This document shows, one piece after another, positions 10,724 to 24,169 of a stretch of 64,000 bases of DNA. A model generated the notes under the pieces. The model made no database searches. It worked only from the letters and a program-made list of their open reading frames with translations, and had not been told where the DNA came from. Within the stretch, counting starts at the first letter, position 1, and each line of letters begins with the position of its first letter. The stretch is from contig JAQNBH010000049.1 of assembly GCA_028752905.1 (NCBI GenBank), positions 496,001 through 560,000 on the forward strand. The letters are read 5' to 3'. The DNA comes from Cladorhizidae sp. MBARI D1340-BT2 (taxonomy: Eukaryota; Porifera; Demospongiae; Poecilosclerida; Cladorhizidae). The position numbers and the translations under genes are program-made.

Positions 10724-13700
10724 AGCAAGTTATGGTGATTTGAAGTGGTAAGGTTTGCGATCTTTCCTGGCGTTTTCCAGTTGCCAAAGCGGTGGCCTGC
10801 CAGTGAAAAACCACTACATTTATTGATAATCTGTTGACATGTTGCAGATAAGGGCCTTCTCTATCAGTTGACAAAATCTGGGACTTTGGTCTTGTTAATT
10901 AGGGCAGTTATGAATTGTACACTTACTTGATGCTAAACATGTTAGCTTCGTAGATTATCCACACTTCACTGAATAGACTTGATGTATAGCTATTAAGATA
11001 GGACTCTCTAAGTGCTCTCTCTTGATACCAAACATCCATATATTCTGCACACTTCACTGTAATGGACTTGCAAGATAGGTATCTCTCAGTGTTCTCTATC
11101 TTGAGCTGAACATGTTAGCTTCATAGATTCTCCACACTTCACTGAATAGACTTGATATATAGCTCTAAAGGTAGGCCTCTCTCTGTTCTCTCTCTTGATA
11201 CCAAACATCCGTATATTCTGCATACATAGAATCACAAGATAGGTTTCTCTATGTGTTCTCTATCTTGATGCTAAACAGGTTAGCTTCATAGATTCTCCAC
11301 ACTTCACTGTATAAACTTGATATATAGCTATTAAGATAGGTCTCTCCCTGTGCTCTCTGTTGATATCAAACATCCATAATATTCTGCACACTTCACTGTA
11401 ATGGACTTGATATGATTCGAATGATAGGTTTCATTGTGTGTTCTCTATCTTGATATTTGCCCTAATTTGGTCTATATGTTTCTCATTTCCCCCCAAAAAA
11501 TCTTGTTATTTTGCCGTAAAGCTCATAACTTTTCTACACTTTACCCCCAAAAGATAATTTTTATATCACCGGATAGCCCTTCTAATTATCTGTCTTTTGT
11601 ACGTGCCAAAATTTTGAGTACTCTAAGTATTAGCAAGTTATGGTGATTTGAAGTGGTAAGGTTTGCGATCTTTCCTGGCGTTTTCCAGTTGCCAAAGCGG
11701 TGGCCTGCCAGTGAAAAACCACTACATTTATTGATAATCTGTTGACATGTTGCAGATAAGGGCCTTCTCTATCAGTTGACAAAATCTGGGACTTTGGTCT
11801 TGTTAATTAGGGCAGTTATGAATTGTACACTTACTTGATGCTAAACATGTTAGCTTCGTAGATTATCCACACTTCACTGAATAGACTTGATGTATAGCTA
11901 TTAAGATAGGACTCTCTAAGTGCTCTCTCTTGATACCAAACATCCATATATTCTGCACACTTCACTGTAATGGACTTGCAAGATAGGTATCTCTCAGTGT
12001 TCTCTATCTTGAGCTGAACATGTTAGCTTCATAGATTCTCCACACTTCACTTAATAGACTTGATATATAGCTCTAAAGGTAGGCCTCTCTCTGTTCTCTC
12101 TCTTGATACCAAACATCCGTATATTCTGCATACATAGAATCACAAGATAGGTTTCTCTATGTGTTCTCTATCTTGATGCTAAACAGGTTAGCTTCATAGA
12201 TTCTCCACACTTCACTGTATAAACTTGATATATAGCTATTAAGATAGGTCTCTCCCTGTGCTCTCTGTTGATATCAAACATCCATAATATTCTGCAAACT
12301 TCACTGTAATGGACTTGATATGATTCGAATGATAGGTTTCATTGTGTGTTCTCTATCTTGATATTTGCCCTAATTTGGTCTATATGTTTCTCATTTCCCC
12401 CCCCAAAATCTTGTTATTTTGCCGTAAAGCTCATAACTTTTCTACACTTTACCCAAAAAAGATAATTTTTATATCACCGGATAGCCCTTCTAATTATCTG
12501 TCTTTTGTACGTGCCAAAATTTTGAGTACTCTAAGTATTAGTAAGTTATGGTGATTTGAAGTGGTAAGGTTTGCGATCTTTCCTGGCGTTTTCCAGTTGC
12601 CAAAGCGGTGGCCTGCCAGTGAAAAACCACTACATTTATTGATAATCTGTTGACATGTTGCAGATAAGGGCCTTCTCTATCAGTTGACAAAATCTGGGAC
12701 TTTGGTCTTGTTAATTAGGGCAGTTATGAATTGTACTCTTACTTGATGCTAAACATGTTAGCTTCGTAGATTATCCACACTTCACTGAATAGACTTGATG
12801 TATAGCTATTAAGATAGGACTCTCTAAGTGCTCTCTCTTGATACCAAACATCCATATATTCTGCACACTTCACTGTAATGGACTTGCAAGATAGGTATCT
12901 CTCAGTGTTCTCTATCTTGAGCTGAACATGTTAGCTTCATAGATTCTCCACACTTCACTGAATAGACTTGATATATAGCTCTAAAGGTAGGCCTCTCTCT
13001 GTTCTCTCTCTTGATACCAAACATCCGTATATTCTGCATACATAGAATCACAAGATAGGTTTCTCTATGTGTTCTCTATCTTGATGCTAAACAGGTTAGC
13101 TTCATAGATTCTCCACACTTTACTGTATACACTTGATATATAGCTATTAAGATAGGTCTCTCCCTGTGCTCTCTGTTGATATCAAACATCCATAATATTC
13201 TGCACACTTCACTGTAATGGACTTGATATGATTCGAATGATAGGTTTCATTGTGTGTTCTCTATCTTGATATTTGCCCTAATTTGGTCTATATGTTTCTC
13301 ATTTCCCCCCCCAAAATCTTGTTATTTTGCCGTAAAGCTCATAACTTTTCTACACTTTACCCCCAAAAGATAATTTTTATATCACCGGATAGCCCTTCTA
13401 ATTATCTGTCTTTTGTACGTGCCAAAATTTTGAGTACTCTAAGTATTAGCAAGTTATGGTGATTTGAAGTGGTAAGGTTTGCGATCTTTCCTGGCGTTTT
13501 CCAGTTGCCAAAGCGGTGGCCTGCCAGTGAAAAACCACTACATTTATTGATAATCTGTTGACATGTTGCAGATAAGGGCCTTCTCTATCAGTTGACAAAA
13601 TCTGAGACTTTGGTCTTGTTAATTAGGGCAGTTATGAATTGTACACTTACTTGATGCTAAACATGTTAGCTTCGTAGATTATCCACACTTCACTGAATAG

Positions 13701-14355
13701 ACTTGATGTATAGCTATTAAGATAGGACTCTCTAAGTGCTCTCTCTTGATACCAAACATCCATATATTCTGCACACTTCACTGTAATGGACTTGCAAGAT
13801 AGGTATCTCTCAGTGTTCTCTATCTTGAGCTGAACATGTTAGCTTCATAGATTCTCCACACTTCACTGAATAGACTTGATATATAGCTCTAAAGGTAGGC
13901 CTCTCTCTGTTCTCTCTCTTGATACCAAACATCCGTATATTCTGCATACATAGAATCACAAGATAGGTTTCTCTATGTGTTCTCTATCTTGATGCTAAAC
14001 AGGTTAGCTTCATAGATTCTCCACACTTCACTGTATAAACTTGATATATAGCTATTAAGATAGGTCTCTCCCTGTGCTCTCTGTTGATATCAAACATCCA
14101 TAATATTCTGCACACTTCACTGTAATGGACTTGATATGATTCGAATGATAGGTTTCATTGTGTGTTCTCTATCTTGATATTTGCCCTAATTTGGTCTATA
14201 TGTTTCTCATTTCCCCCCCCAAAATCTTGTTATTTTGCCGTAAAGCTCATAACTTTTCTACACTTTACCCAAAAAAGATAATTTTTATATCACCGGATAG
14301 CCCTTCTAATTATCTGTCTTTTGTACGTGCCAAAATTTTGAGTACTCTAAGTATT
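10724..14355 (+). repeat. Units 13-16, alternating two-unit pattern
   Basis: Units 13 and 15 share ACCCCCAAAAGATAAT (near 11543 and 13359). Units 14 and 16 are each followed by the rare AGTAAG start (12540 and 14356), which unit 1 also has. The repeating block is therefore two units, 1,816 bp. Later private changes are CACTTAATAGAC near 12049 (unit 14), CTTTACTGTATACAC near 13119 (unit 15) and CTGAGACTTTGG near 13601 (unit 16). The pattern is not perfect: unit 15 has GTACTCTTAC where units 13, 14 and 16 have GTACACTTAC. Confidence 0.75.
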
Positions 14356-15998
14356 AGTAAGTTATGGTGATTTGAAGTGGTAAGGTTTGCGATCATTCCT
14401 GGCGTTTTCCAGTTGCCAAAGCGGTGGCCTGCCAGTGAAAAACCACTACATTTATTGATAATCTGTTGACATGTTGCAGATAAGGGCCTTCTCTATCAGT
14501 TGACAAAATCTGGGACTTTGGTCTTGTTAATTAGGGCAGTTATGAATTGTACACTTACTTGATGCTAAACATGTTAGCTTCGTAGATTATCCACACTTCA
14601 CTGAATAGACTTGATGTATAGCTATTAAGATAGGACTCTCTAAGTGCTCTCTCTTGATACCAAACAACCATATATTCTGCACACTTCACTGTAATGGACT
14701 TGCAAGATAGGTATCTCTCAGTGTTCTCTATCTTGAGCTGAACATGTTAGCTTCATAGATTCTCCACACTTCACTGAATAGACTTGATATATAGCTCTAA
14801 AGGTAGGCCTCTCTCTGTTCTATCTCTTGATACCAAACATCCGTATATTCTGCATACATAGAATCACAAGATAGGTTTCTCTATGTGTTCTCTATCTTGA
14901 TGCTAAACAGGTTAGCTTCATAGATTCTCCACACTTCACTGTATAAACTTGATATATAGCTATTAAGATAGGTCTCTCCCTGTGCTCTCTGTTGATATCA
15001 AACATCCATAATATTCTGCACACTTCACTGTAATGGACTTGATATGATTCGAATGATAGGTTTCATTGTGTGTTCTCTATCTTGATATTTGCCCTAATTT
15101 GGTCTATATGTTTCTCATTTTCCCCCCCAAAATCTTGTTATTTTGCCGTAAAGCTCATAACTTTTCTACACTTTACCCAAAAAAGATAATATTTATATCA
15201 CCGGATAGCCATTCTAATTATCTGTCTTTTGTACGTGCCAAAATTTTGAGTACTCTAAGTATTAGCAAGTTATGGTGATTTGAAGTGGTAAGGTTTGCGA
15301 TCTTTCCTGGCGTTTTCCAGTTGCCAAAGCGGTGGCCTGCCAGTGAAAAACCACTACATTTATTGATAATCTGTTGACATGTTGCAGATAAGGGCCTTCT
15401 CTATCAGTTGACAAAATCTGGGACTTTGGTCTTGTTAATTAGGGCAGTTATGAATTGTACTCTTACTTGATGCTAAACATGTTAGCTTCGTAGATTATCC
15501 ACACTTCACTGAATAGACTTGATGTATAGCTATTAAGATAGGACTCTCTCTGTTCTCTCTCTTGATACCAAACTTCCGTATATTCTGCATACATAGAATC
15601 ACAAGATAGGTTTCTCTATGTGTTCTCTATCTTGATGCTAAACAGGTTAGCTTCATAGATTCTCCACACTTCACTGTATAAACTTGATATATAGCTATTA
15701 AGATAGGTCTCTCCCTGTGCTCTCTGTTGATATCAAACATCCATAATATTCTGCACACTTCACTGTAATGGACTTGATATGATTCGAATGATAGGTTTCA
15801 TTGTGTGTTCTCTATCTTGATATTTGCCCTAATTTGGTCTATATGTTTCTCATTTTTCCCCCAAAAATCTTGTTATTTTGCCGTAAAGCTCATAACCTTT
15901 CTACACTTTACCCAAAAAAGATAATTTTTATATCACCGGATAGCCCTTCTAATTATCTGTCTTTTGTACGTGCCAAAATTTTGAGTACTCTAAGTATT
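14356..15998 (+). repeat. Units 17-18, duplicate of units 1-2 including the short copy
   Basis: These two units match 1-1643 at an offset of 14,355 bp. Unit 17 repeats all the unusual markers of unit 1 (AGTAAG start, GATCATTCC, CAAACAACC, CTGTTCTATCTC, AGCCATTC). Unit 18 (15264-15998) is the second 735-bp copy, with the same junction (15544) and the same AAACTTCCG and AACCTTTC variants as unit 2. I saw no difference between the two stretches. The offset equals 15 full units plus one 735-bp unit. Confidence 0.93.
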
Positions 15999-18900
15999 AG
16001 CAAGTTATGGTGATTTGAAGTGGTAAGGTTTGCGATCTTTCCTGGCGTTTTCCAGTTGCCAAAGCGGTGGCCTGCCAGTGAAAAACCACTACATTTATTG
16101 ATAATCTGTTGACATGTTGCAGATAAGGGCCTTCTCTATCAGTTGACAAAATCTGGGACTTTGGTCTTGTTAATTAGGGCAGTTATGAATTGTACTCTTA
16201 CTTCATGCTAAACATGTTAGCTTCGTAGATTATCCACACTTCACTGAATAGACTTGATGTATAGCTATTAAGATAGGACTCTCTAAGTGCTCTCTCTTGA
16301 TACCAAACATCCATATATTCTGCACACTTCACTGTAATGGACTTGCAAGATAGGTATCTCTCAGTGTTCTCTATCTTGAGCTGAACATGTTAGCTTCATA
16401 GATTCTCCACACTTCACTGAATAGACTTGATATATAGCTCTAAAGGTAGGCCTCTCTCTGTTCTCTCTCTTGATACCAAACATCCGTATATTCTGCATAC
16501 ATAGAATCACAAGATAGGTTTCTCTATGTGTTCTCTATCTTGATGCTAAACAGGTTAGCTTCATAGATTCTCCACACTTCACTGTATAAACTTGATATAT
16601 AGCTATTAAGATAGGTCTCTCCCTGTGCTCTCTGTTGATATCAAACATCCATAATATTCTGCACACTTCACTGTAATGGACTTGATATGATTCGAATGAT
16701 AGGTTTCATTGTGTGTTCTCTATCTTGATATTTGCCCTAATTTGGTCTATATGTTTCTCATTTCCCCCCCCAAAATCTTGTTATTTTGCCGTTAAGCTCA
16801 TAACTTTTCTACACTTTACCTCAAAAAGATAATTTTTATATCACCGGATAGCCCTTCTAATTATCTGTCTTTTGTACGTGCCAAAATTTTGAGTACTCTA
16901 AGTATTAGCAAGTTATGGTGATTTGAAGTGGTAAGGTTTGCGATCTTTCCTGGCGTTTTCCAGTTGCCAAAGCGGTGGCCTGCCAGTGAAAAACCACTAC
17001 ATTTATTGATAATCTGTTGACATGTTGCAGATAAGGGCCTTCTCTATCAGTTGACAAAATCTGGGACTTTGGTCTTGTTAATTAGGGCAGTTATGAATTG
17101 TACTCTTACTTGATGCTAAACATGTTAGCTTCGTAGATTATACACACTTCACTGAATAGACTTGATGTATAGCTATTAAGATAGGACTCTCTAAGTGCTC
17201 TCTCTTGATACCAAACATCCATATATTCTGCACACTTCACTGTAATGGACTTGCAAGATAGGTATCTCTCAGTGTTCTCTATCTTGAGCTGAACATGTTA
17301 GCTTCATAGATTCTCCACACTTCACTGAATAGACTTGATATATAGCTCTAAAGGTAGGCCTCTCTCTGTTCTCTCTCTTGATACCAAACATCCGTATATT
17401 CTGCATACATAGAATCACAAGATAGGTTTCTCTATGTGTTCTCTATCTTGATGCTAAACAGGTTAGCTTCATAGATTCTCCACACTTCACTGTATAAACT
17501 TGATATATAGCTATTAAGATAGGTCTCTCCCGGTGCTCTCTGTTGATATCAAACATCCATAATATTCTGCACACTTCACTGTAATGGACTTGATATGATT
17601 CGAATGATAGGTTTCATTGTGTGTTCTCTATCTTGATATTTGCCCTAATTTGGTCTATATGTTTCTCATTTCCCCCCCAAAAATCTTGTTATTTTGCCGT
17701 AAAGCTCATAACTTTTATACACTTTACCTAAAAAAGATAATTTGTATATCACCGGATAGCCCTTCTAATTATCTGTCTTTTGTACGTACCAAAATTTTGA
17801 GTACTCTAAGTATTAGCAAGTTATGGTGATTTGAAGTGGTAAGGTTTGCGATCTTTCCTGGCGTTTTCCAGTTGCCAAAGCGGTGGCCTGCCAGTGAAAA
17901 ACCACTACATTTATTGATAATCTGTTGACATGTTGCAGATAAGGGCCTTCTCTATCAGTTGACAAAATCTGGGACTTTGGTCTTGTTAATTAGGGCAGTT
18001 ATGAATTGTACTCTTACTTGATGCTAAACATGTTAGCTTCGTAGATTATACACACTTCACTGAATAGACTTGATGTATAGCTATTAAGATAGGACTCTCT
18101 AAGTGCTCTCTCTTGATACCAAACATCCATATATTCTGCACACTTCACTGTAATGGACTTGCAAGATAGGTATCTCTCAGTGTTCTCTATCTTGAGCTGA
18201 ACATGTTAGCTTCATAGATTCTCCACACTTCACTGAATAGACTTGATATATAGCTCTAAAGGTAGGCCTCTCTCTGTTCTCTCTCTTGATACCAAACATC
18301 CGTATATTCTGCATACATAGAATCACAAGATAGGTTTCTCTATGTGTTCTCTATCTTGATGCTAAACAGGTTAGCTTCATAGATTCTCCACACTTCACTG
18401 TATAAACTTGATATATAGCTATTAAGATAGGTCTCTCCCGGTGCTCTCTGTTGATATCAAACATCCATAATATTCTGCACACTTCACTGTAATGGACTTG
18501 ATATGATTCGAATGATAGGTTTCATTGTGTGTTCTCTATCTTGATATTTGCCCTAATTTGGTCTATATGTTTCTCATTTCCCCCCCAAAAATCTTGTTAT
18601 TTTGCCGTAAAGCTCATAACTTTTATACACTTTACCTAAAAAAGATAATTTGTATATCACCGGATAGCCCTTCTAATTATCTGTCTTTTGTACGTACCAA
18701 AATTTTGAGTACTCTAAGTATTAGCAAGTTATGGTGATTTGAAGTGGTAAGGTTTGCGATCTTTCCTGGCGTTTTCCAGTTGCCAAAGCGGTGGCCTGCC
18801 AGTGAAAAACCACTACATTTATTGATAATCTGTTGACATGTTGCAGATAAGGGCCTTCTCTATCAGTTGACAAAATCTGGGACTTTGGTCTTGTTAATTA

Positions 18901-20538
18901 GGGCAGTTATGAATTGTACTCTTACTTGATGCTAAACATGTTAGCTTCGTAGATTATCCACACTTCACTGAATAGACTTGATGTATAGCTATTAAGATAG
19001 GACTCTCTAAGTGCTCTCTCTTGATACCAAACATCCATATATTCTGCACACTTCACTGTAATGGACTTGCAAGATAGGTATCTCTCAGTGTTCTCTATCT
19101 TGAGCTGAACATGTTAGCTTCATAGATTCTCCACACTTCACTGAATAGACTTGATATATAGCTCTAAAGGTAGGCCTCTCTCTGTTCTCTCTCTTGATAC
19201 CAAACATCCGTATATTCTGCATACATAGAATCACAAGATAGGTTTCTCTATGTGTTCTCTATCTTGATGCTAAACAGGTTAGCTTCATAGATTCTCCACA
19301 CTTCACTGTATAAACTTGATATATAGCTATTAAGATAGGTCTCTCCCTGTGCTCTCTGTTGATATCAAACATCCATAATATTCTGCACACTTCACTGTAA
19401 TGGACTTGATATGATTCGAATGATAGGTTTCATTGTGTGTTCTCTATCTTGATATTTGCCCTAATTTGGTCTACATGTTTCTCATTTCCCCCCCAAAAAT
19501 CTTGTTATTTTGCCGTAAAGCTCATAACTTTTCTACACTTTACCCAAAAAAGATAATTTTTATATTACCGGATAGCCCTTCTAATTATCTGTCTTTTGTA
19601 CGTGCCAAAATTTTGAGTACTCTAAGTATTAGCAAGTTATGGTGATTTGAAGTGGTAAGGTTTGCGATCTTTCCTGGCGTTTTCCAGTTGCCAAAGCGGT
19701 GGCCTGCCAGTGAAAAACCACTACATTTATTGATAATCTGTTGACATGTTGCAGATAAGGGCCTTCTCTATCAGTTGACAAAATCTGGGACTTTGGTCTT
19801 GTTAATTAGGGCAGTTATGAATTGTACTCTTACTTGATGCTAAACATGTTAGCTTCGTAGATTATACACACTTCACTGAATAGACTTGATGTATAGCTAT
19901 TAAGATAGGACTCTCTAAGTGCTCTCTCTTGATACCAAACATCCATATATTCTGCACACTTCACTGTAATGGACTTGCAAGATAGGTATCTCTCAGTGTT
20001 CTCTATCTTGAGCTGAACATGTTAGCTTCATAGATTCTCCACACTTCACTGAATAGACTTGATATATAGCTCTAAAGGTAGGCCTCTCTCTGTTCTCTCT
20101 CTTGATACCAAACATCCGTATATTCTGCATACATAGAATCACAAGATAGGTTTCTCTATGTGTTCTCTATCTTGATGCTAAACAGGTTAGCTTCATAGAT
20201 TCTCCACACTTCACTGTATAAACTTGATATATAGCTATTAAGATAGGTCTCTCCCGGTGCTCTCTGTTGATATCAAACATCCATAATATTCTGCACACTT
20301 CACTGTAATGGACTTGATATGATTCGAATGATAGGTTTCATTGTGTGTTCTCTATCTTGATATTTGCCCTAATTTGGTCTATATGTTTCTCATTTCCCCC
20401 CCAAAAATCTTGTTATTTTGCCGTAAAGCTCATAACTTTTATACACTTTACCTAAAAAAGATAATTTGTATATCACCGGATAGCCCTTCTAATTATCTGT
20501 CTTTTGTACGTACCAAAATTTTGAGTACTCTAAGTATT
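15999..20538 (+). repeat. Units 19-23, five-unit block, first copy
   Basis: Order of types: unit 19 carries GTTAAGCTC (A to T at 16793) and ACCTCAAAAAG; units 20 and 21 carry ATTATACACAC, TCTCCCGG and CCTAAAAAAGATAATTTG and look identical to each other; unit 22 has TCTACATG and a private TATATTACCGG; unit 23 returns to the type of 20-21. The 19-20-21 order recurs as units 24-25-26, exactly 4,540 bp away at the 16793/21333 marker. Unit 19 has a private ACTTCATGC near 16201. The GTTAAG change puts a stop in the open frame of units 19 and 24. Confidence 0.82.
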
Positions 20539-23500
20539 AGCAAGTTATGGTGATTTGAAGTGGTAAGGTTTGCGATCTTTCCTGGCGTTTTCCAGTTGCC
20601 AAAGCGGTGGCCTGCCAGTGAAAAACCACTACATTTATTGATAATCTGTTGACATGTTGCAGATAAGGGCCTTCTCTATCAGTTGACAAAATCTGGAACT
20701 TTGGTCTTGTTAATTAGGGCAGTTATGAATTGTACTCTTACTTGATGCTAAACATGTTAGTTTCGTAGATTATCCACACTTCTCTGAATAGACTTGATGT
20801 ATAGCTATTAAGATAGGACTCTCTAAGTGCTCTCTCTTGATACCAAACATCCATATATTCTGCACACTTCACTGTAATGGACTTGCAAGATAGGTATCTC
20901 TCAGTGTTCTCTATCTTGAGCTAAACATGTTAGCTTCATAGATTCTCCACACTTCACTGAATAGACTTGATATATAGCTCTAAAGGTAGGCCTCTCTCTG
21001 TTCTCTCTCTTGATACCAAACATCCGTATATTCTGCATACATAGAATCACAAGATAGGTTTCTCTATGTGTTCTCTATCTTGATGCTAAACAGGTTAGCT
21101 TCATAGATTCTCCACACTTCACTGTATAAACTTGATATATAGCTATTAAGATAGGTCTCTCCCTGTGCTCTCTGTTGATATCAAACATCCATAATATTCT
21201 GCACACTTCACTGTAATGGACTTGATATGATTCGAATGATAGGTTTCATTGTGTGTTCTCTATCTTGATATTTGCCCTAATTTGGTCTATATGTTTCTCA
21301 TTTCCCCCCCCAAAATCTTGTTATTTTGCCGTTAAGCTCATAACTTTTCTACACTTTACCTCAAAAAGATAATTTTTATATCACCGGATAGCCCTTCTAA
21401 TTATCTGTCTTTTGTACGTGCCAAAATTTTGAGTACTCTAAGTATTAGCAAGTTATGGTGATTTGAAGTGGTAAGGTTTGCGATCTTTCCTGGCGTTTTC
21501 CAGTTGCCAAAGCGGTGGCCTGCCAGTGAAAAACCACTACATTTATTGATAATCTGTTGACATGTTGCAGATAAGGGCCTTCTCTATCAGTTGACAAAAT
21601 CTGGGACTTTGGTCTTGTTAATTAGGGCAGTTATGAATTGTACTCTTACTTGATGCTAAACATGTTAGCTTCGTAGATTATACACACTTCACTGAATAGA
21701 CTTGATGTATAGCTATTAAGATAGGACTCTCTAAGTGCTCTCTCTTGATACCAAACATCCATATATTCTGCACACTTCACTGTAATGGACTTGCAAGATA
21801 GGTATCTCTCAGTGTTCTCTATCTTGAGCTGAACATGTTAGCTTCATAGATTCTCCACACTTCACTGAATAGACTTGATATATAGCTCTAAAGGTAGGCC
21901 TCTCTCTGTTCTCTCTCTTGATACCAAACATCCGTATATTCTGCATACATAGAATCACAAGATAGGTTTCTCTATGTGTTCTCTATCTTATGCTAAACAG
22001 GTTAGCTTCATAGATTCTCCACACTTCACTGTATAAACTTGATATATAGCTATTAAGATAGGTCTCTCCCGGTGCTCTCTGTTGATATCAAACATCCATA
22101 ATATTCTGCACACTTCACTGTAATGGACTTGATATGATTCGAATGATAGGTTTCATTGTGTGTTCTCTATCTTGATATTTGCCCTAATTTGGTCTATATG
22201 TTTCTCATTTCCCCCCCAAAAATCTTGTTATTTTGCCGTAAAGCTCATAACTTTTATACACTTTACCTAAAAAAGATAATTTGTATATCACCGGATAGCC
22301 CTTCTAATTATCTGTCTTTTGTACGTACCAAAATTTTGAGTACTCTAAGTATTAGCAAGTTATGGTGATTTGAAGTGGTAAGGTTTGCGATCTTTCCTGG
22401 CGTTTTCCAGTTGCCAAAGCGGTGGCCTGCCAGTGAAAAACCACTACATTTATTGATAATCTGTTGACATGTTGCAGATAAGGGCCTTCTCTATCAGTTG
22501 ACAAAATCTGGGACTTTGGTCTTGTTAATTAGGGCAGTTATGAATTGTACTCTTACTTGATGCTAAACATGTTAGCTTCGTAGATTATACACACTTCACT
22601 GAATAGACTTGATGTATAGCTATTAAGATAGGACTCTCTAAGTGCTCTCTCTTGATACCAAACATCCATATATTCTGCACACTTCACTGTAATGGACTTG
22701 CAAGATAGGTATCTCTCAGTGTTCTCTATCTTGAGCTGAACATGTTAGCTTCATAGATTCTCCACACTTCACTGAATAGACTTGATATATAGCTCTAAAG
22801 GTAGGCCTCTCTCTGTTCTCTCTCTTGATACCAAACATCCGTATATTCTGCATACATAGAATCACAAGATAGGTTTCTCTATGTGTTCTCTATCTTGATG
22901 CTAAACAGGTTAGCTTCATAGATTCTCCACACTTCACTGTATAAACTTGATATATAGCTATTAAGATAGGTCTCTCCCGGTGCTCTCTGTTGATATCAAA
23001 CATCCATAATATTCTGCACACTTCACTGTAATGGACTTGATATGATTCGAATGATAGGTTTCATTGTGTGTTCTCTATCTTGATATTTGCCCTAATTTGG
23101 TCTATATGTTTCTCATTTCCCCCCCAAAAATCTTGTTATTTTGCCGTAAAGCTCATAACTTTTATACACTTTACCTAAAAAAGATAATTTGTATATCACC
23201 GGATAGCCCTTCTAATTATCTGTCTTTTGTACGTACCAAAATTTTGAGTACTCTAAGTATTAGCAAGTTATGGTGATTTGAAGTGGTAAGGTTTGCGATC
23301 TTTCCTGGCGTTTTCCAGTTGCCAAAGCGGTGGCCTGCCAGTGAAAAACCACTACATTTATTGATAATCTGTTGACATGTTGCAGATAAGGGCCTTCTCT
23401 ATCAGTTGACAAAATCTGGGACTTTGGTCTTGTTAATTAGGGCAGTTATGAATTGTACTCTTACTTGATGCTAAACATGTTAGCTTCGTAGATTATCCAC

Positions 23501-24169
23501 ACTTCACTGAATAGACTTGATGTATAGCTATTAAGATAGGACTCTCTAAGTGCTCTCTCTTGATACCAAACATCCATATATTCTGCACACTTCACTGTAA
23601 TGGACTTGCAAGATAGGTATCTCTCAGTGTTCTCTATCTTGAGCTGAACATGTTAGCTTCATAGATTCTCCACACTTCACTGAATAGACTTGATATATAG
23701 CTCTAAAGGTAGGCCTCTCTCTGTTCTCTCTCTTGATACCAAACATCCGTATATTCTGCATACATAGAATCACAAGATAGGTTTCTCTATGTGTTCTCTA
23801 TCTTGATGCTAAACAGGTTAGCTTCATAGATTCTCCACACTTCACTGTATAAACTTGATATATAGCTATTAAGATAGGTCTCTCCCTGTGCTCTCTGTTG
23901 ATATCAAACATCCATAATATTCTGCACACTTCACTGTAATGGACTTGATATGATTCGAATGATAGGTTTCATTGTGTGTTCTCTATCTTGATATTTGCCC
24001 TAATTTGGTCTATATGTTTCTCATTTTTCCCCCCAAAATCTTGTTATTTTGCCGTAAAGCTCATAACTTTTCTACACTTTACCCAAAAAAGATAATTTTT
24101 ATATCACCGGATAGCCCTTCTAATTATCTGTCTTTTGTACGTGCCAAAATTTTGAGTACTCTAAGTATT
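20539..24169 (+). repeat. Units 24-27, second copy of the five-unit block (four units matched)
   Basis: Unit 24 is a mosaic. Its left half is the first unit of the window with the four linked changes TCTGGAACTT, GTTAGTTTCG, ACTTCTCTG and GAGCTAAAC. Its right half matches unit 19 (GTTAAGCTC at 21331, ACCTCAAAAAG). Units 25 and 26 match units 20 and 21. Unit 25 (21447-22353) is 907 bp because a G is missing near 21989 (ATCTTATGC in place of ATCTTGATGC). Unit 27 (23262-24169) aligns with unit 22 on its left side but ends with the T5 C6 A4 tract that starts the next block series. Confidence 0.8.
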
